Assembly (NCBI GenBank): GCA_025455505.1
Contig: JALOMK010000117.1
Span: forward strand, 1 to 7,025
Direction: 5' to 3'
From: Bacteroidales bacterium
GTDB lineage: Bacteria > Bacteroidota > Bacteroidia > Bacteroidales > VadinHA17
DNA: 7,025 nucleotides
Positions 5,899 through 7,025 of the stretch are shown one piece after another. Position 1 is the stretch's first letter; every line of letters starts with the position of its first letter. The position numbers and the translations under genes were made by a program. The notes under the pieces were generated by a model, which did not search any database, was not told where the DNA came from, and was given only the letters and a program-made list of their open reading frames with translations.

Positions 5899-6783
5899 AT
5901 GAAACTAATCCTTATGAACCAGTTGATCCCGGTTTTTACCGGCGATGTAAATGCAGGCATCTATCTCTCTGTAATGGCTGCAGCAGCAATTCTCTGTTTT
6001 GTTGTAAGCGAAGTCACGCGTAATTATTCACAGGTTGACAAGCTGTGGAGCATTATGCCATCATTCTATGGCCTGGTAACCCTGCTGGAGTATCCATCAC
6101 CGAGAATATTTCTGATGACTGTCATGGTTACAATATGGGGTTTCAGGCTTAGTTACAACTTCTGGAGGAAAGGAGGGTACAGCCTTATCCCATGGAAGGG
6201 AGAGGAAGACTACCGCTGGAGCATACTGCGGCAGAACCCGGGTCTGAAGGGAAGATTCCGCTTTGGCATTTTCAACCTGTTCTTCATCTCTTTTTACCAG
6301 CATTTCCTGATACTTTTGTTCAGCTCACCATTTATTGTGGCTGCCATGTATCCGGACAAGGGGCTGAATCTCATTGATATTGCAGCTGCAGTGCTTATGC
6401 TTGGCTTTATAATAACGGAGACAATTTCCGATAACCAGCAGTACAGGTTCCATAAGCTAAAAAGGAATCCCGGGCTGAGCCCTGGCGAATATTCCGAATC
6501 CCTGAAGAAAGGTTTCCTTTCCGAGGGGCTCTGGAGGTATTCAAGGCATCCGAATTTTCTTTCGGAACAGGCGATCTGGGTGAGCTTCTACGTTTTCAGC
6601 GTGGCCGCTTCAGGAAAGTGGCTGAACTGGTCTGTATCAGGGGCCTTTCTTCTGATCCTTCTCTTTGCGGGAAGCAGCGTTTTCACTGAGAGGATAAGCA
6701 GCGGAAAATACCCCGGATATGCTGCTTATAAAAATGAAGTACCACGATTTTTCCCCCGCATTTTCAGAATCCGGGAAAAATGA
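5899..6783 (+). CDS. DUF1295 / steroid 5-alpha-reductase-like membrane protein
   Basis: From ATG 5899 this is a 294-residue integral membrane protein of the DUF1295 family, related to the C-terminal part of steroid 5-alpha-reductases and isoprenylcysteine methyltransferases. Conserved blocks are VDKLWSI (46-52), GFRLSYNFWRKGGY (81-94), ISDNQQYRFHK (176-186), GLWRYSRHPNFLSEQ (210-224) and the end YPGYAAYKNEVPRFFP (271-286). The RHPN-type segment and final Tyr/Pro-rich block form the likely cofactor site in the fold. Seven or so hydrophobic helices are visible. A reductase or methyltransferase acting on a membrane lipid is plausible by homology, but the substrate is unknown. The frame is open back to a TTG at 5878; I prefer ATG 5899 because the TTG lies within a -7-like box, and ATG 5914 is a second possibility. 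It is divergent from the kinase operon across about 150 bases, so shared control is possible. Confidence 0.9.
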   Translation: MKLILMNQLIPVFTGDVNAGIYLSVMAAAAILCFVVSEVTRNYSQVDKLWSIMPSFYGLVTLLEYPSPRIFLMTVMVTIWGFRLSYNFWRKGGYSLIPWKGEEDYRWSILRQNPGLKGRFRFGIFNLFFISFYQHFLILLFSSPFIVAAMYPDKGLNLIDIAAAVLMLGFIITETISDNQQYRFHKLKRNPGLSPGEYSESLKKGFLSEGLWRYSRHPNFLSEQAIWVSFYVFSVAASGKWLNWSVSGAFLLILLFAGSSVFTERISSGKYPGYAAYKNEVPRFFPRIFRIREK

Positions 6784-6830
6784 GCGAAATTTGACGTGAA
6801 ACCGACAAATAAACTTTAAAATATCAGATC

Positions 6831-7025
6831 ATGAAAAAACTCCTCTATCCCCTTTTTGCGATAGTATTCGCTTCTTTCATGAATTCATGCGCTCCGGTAT
6901 ACAAATGCGGAGATGCAAAGCCTGAAAAAGTGCCTTTCACCTGGAGCAAGAACATGAAGGCCGTGGTCAGCGAGCGCGACAAACTCTGCACTGACCTCGC
7001 AAAATCCGAAGAAGAAAATAAAGGA
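6831..7025 (+). CDS. Lipoprotein, N-terminal part only; possibly OmpA-type
   Basis: The ATG at 6831 opens a frame that runs off the right edge after 65 codons. Residues 1-19 are a lipoprotein signal peptide (MKK start, hydrophobic core LLYPLFAIVFASF), followed by a lipobox-like MNS and the acylated C20, then APVYKCGDAKP. From about residue 43 the sequence is charged (MKAVVSERDKLCTDLAKSEEENKG) and looks like the start of a coiled coil. The mature end resembles Bacteroidota outer-membrane lipoproteins whose coiled coil precedes an OmpA peptidoglycan-binding domain; that domain lies outside the window, so this is recollection, not proof. No Asp follows the Cys directly, so outer-membrane sorting is likely. 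The gene starts 47 bases after the DUF1295 stop on the same strand. Confidence 0.8.
   Translation, partial: MKKLLYPLFAIVFASFMNSCAPVYKCGDAKPEKVPFTWSKNMKAVVSERDKLCTDLAKSEEENKG

Noticed and set aside
1..7025. CRISPR array, mobile element, tRNA or a new defence system
   Set aside because: I saw no spaced repeats, transposase or integrase motifs, terminal repeats, cloverleaf-like sequences or nuclease/toxin domains in either strand.

Overview
The window looks like a chromosomal stretch from a member of the Bacteroidota, with GC judged by eye to be in the mid-40s percent. The signs are a LytS/LytTR-type two-component pair with a plain four-helix membrane sensor, near absence of Shine-Dalgarno sequences, several matches to the Bacteroidota -7 box (TAnnTTTG), and a lipoprotein with a Cys-Ala-Pro mature end of a style common in that phylum. 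I would not name a genus. There are no tRNA or rRNA genes, insertion sequences, CRISPR arrays or phage genes, so this is ordinary genome with one unusual locus.

Layout. At 1-508 (minus) lies the start of a four-helix membrane protein that runs off the left edge, with a palindromic operator-like site over its promoter. A 363-base T-rich gap follows. At 872-1969 (plus) is an exported phosphatase of the PPP superfamily (Shewanella-like type), then at 2017-2925 (plus) a bile acid:sodium symporter family carrier. Converging on these at 2986-3423 (minus) is a small PhnB-like VOC protein.

The minus-strand block from 5746 down to 3593 holds a LytS-like sensor histidine kinase, a LytTR response regulator overlapping it by 11 bases, and then a 125-residue protein that is only the kinase's membrane domain. 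That last protein is a gap-free paralogue of the kinase N-terminus (64 of 125 residues identical by hand count) and stops just after the fourth helix. It is the most interesting item here: a kinase-less sensor beside its full-length relative, which could tune the two-component system by mixed dimers or ligand competition.

Divergent from the kinase is a DUF1295 / steroid 5-alpha-reductase-like membrane protein at 5899-6783 (plus). The right edge, 6831-7025 (plus), holds the start of a lipoprotein, possibly of the OmpA type. Apart from the kinase, regulator and sensor, the genes show no obvious shared pathway.
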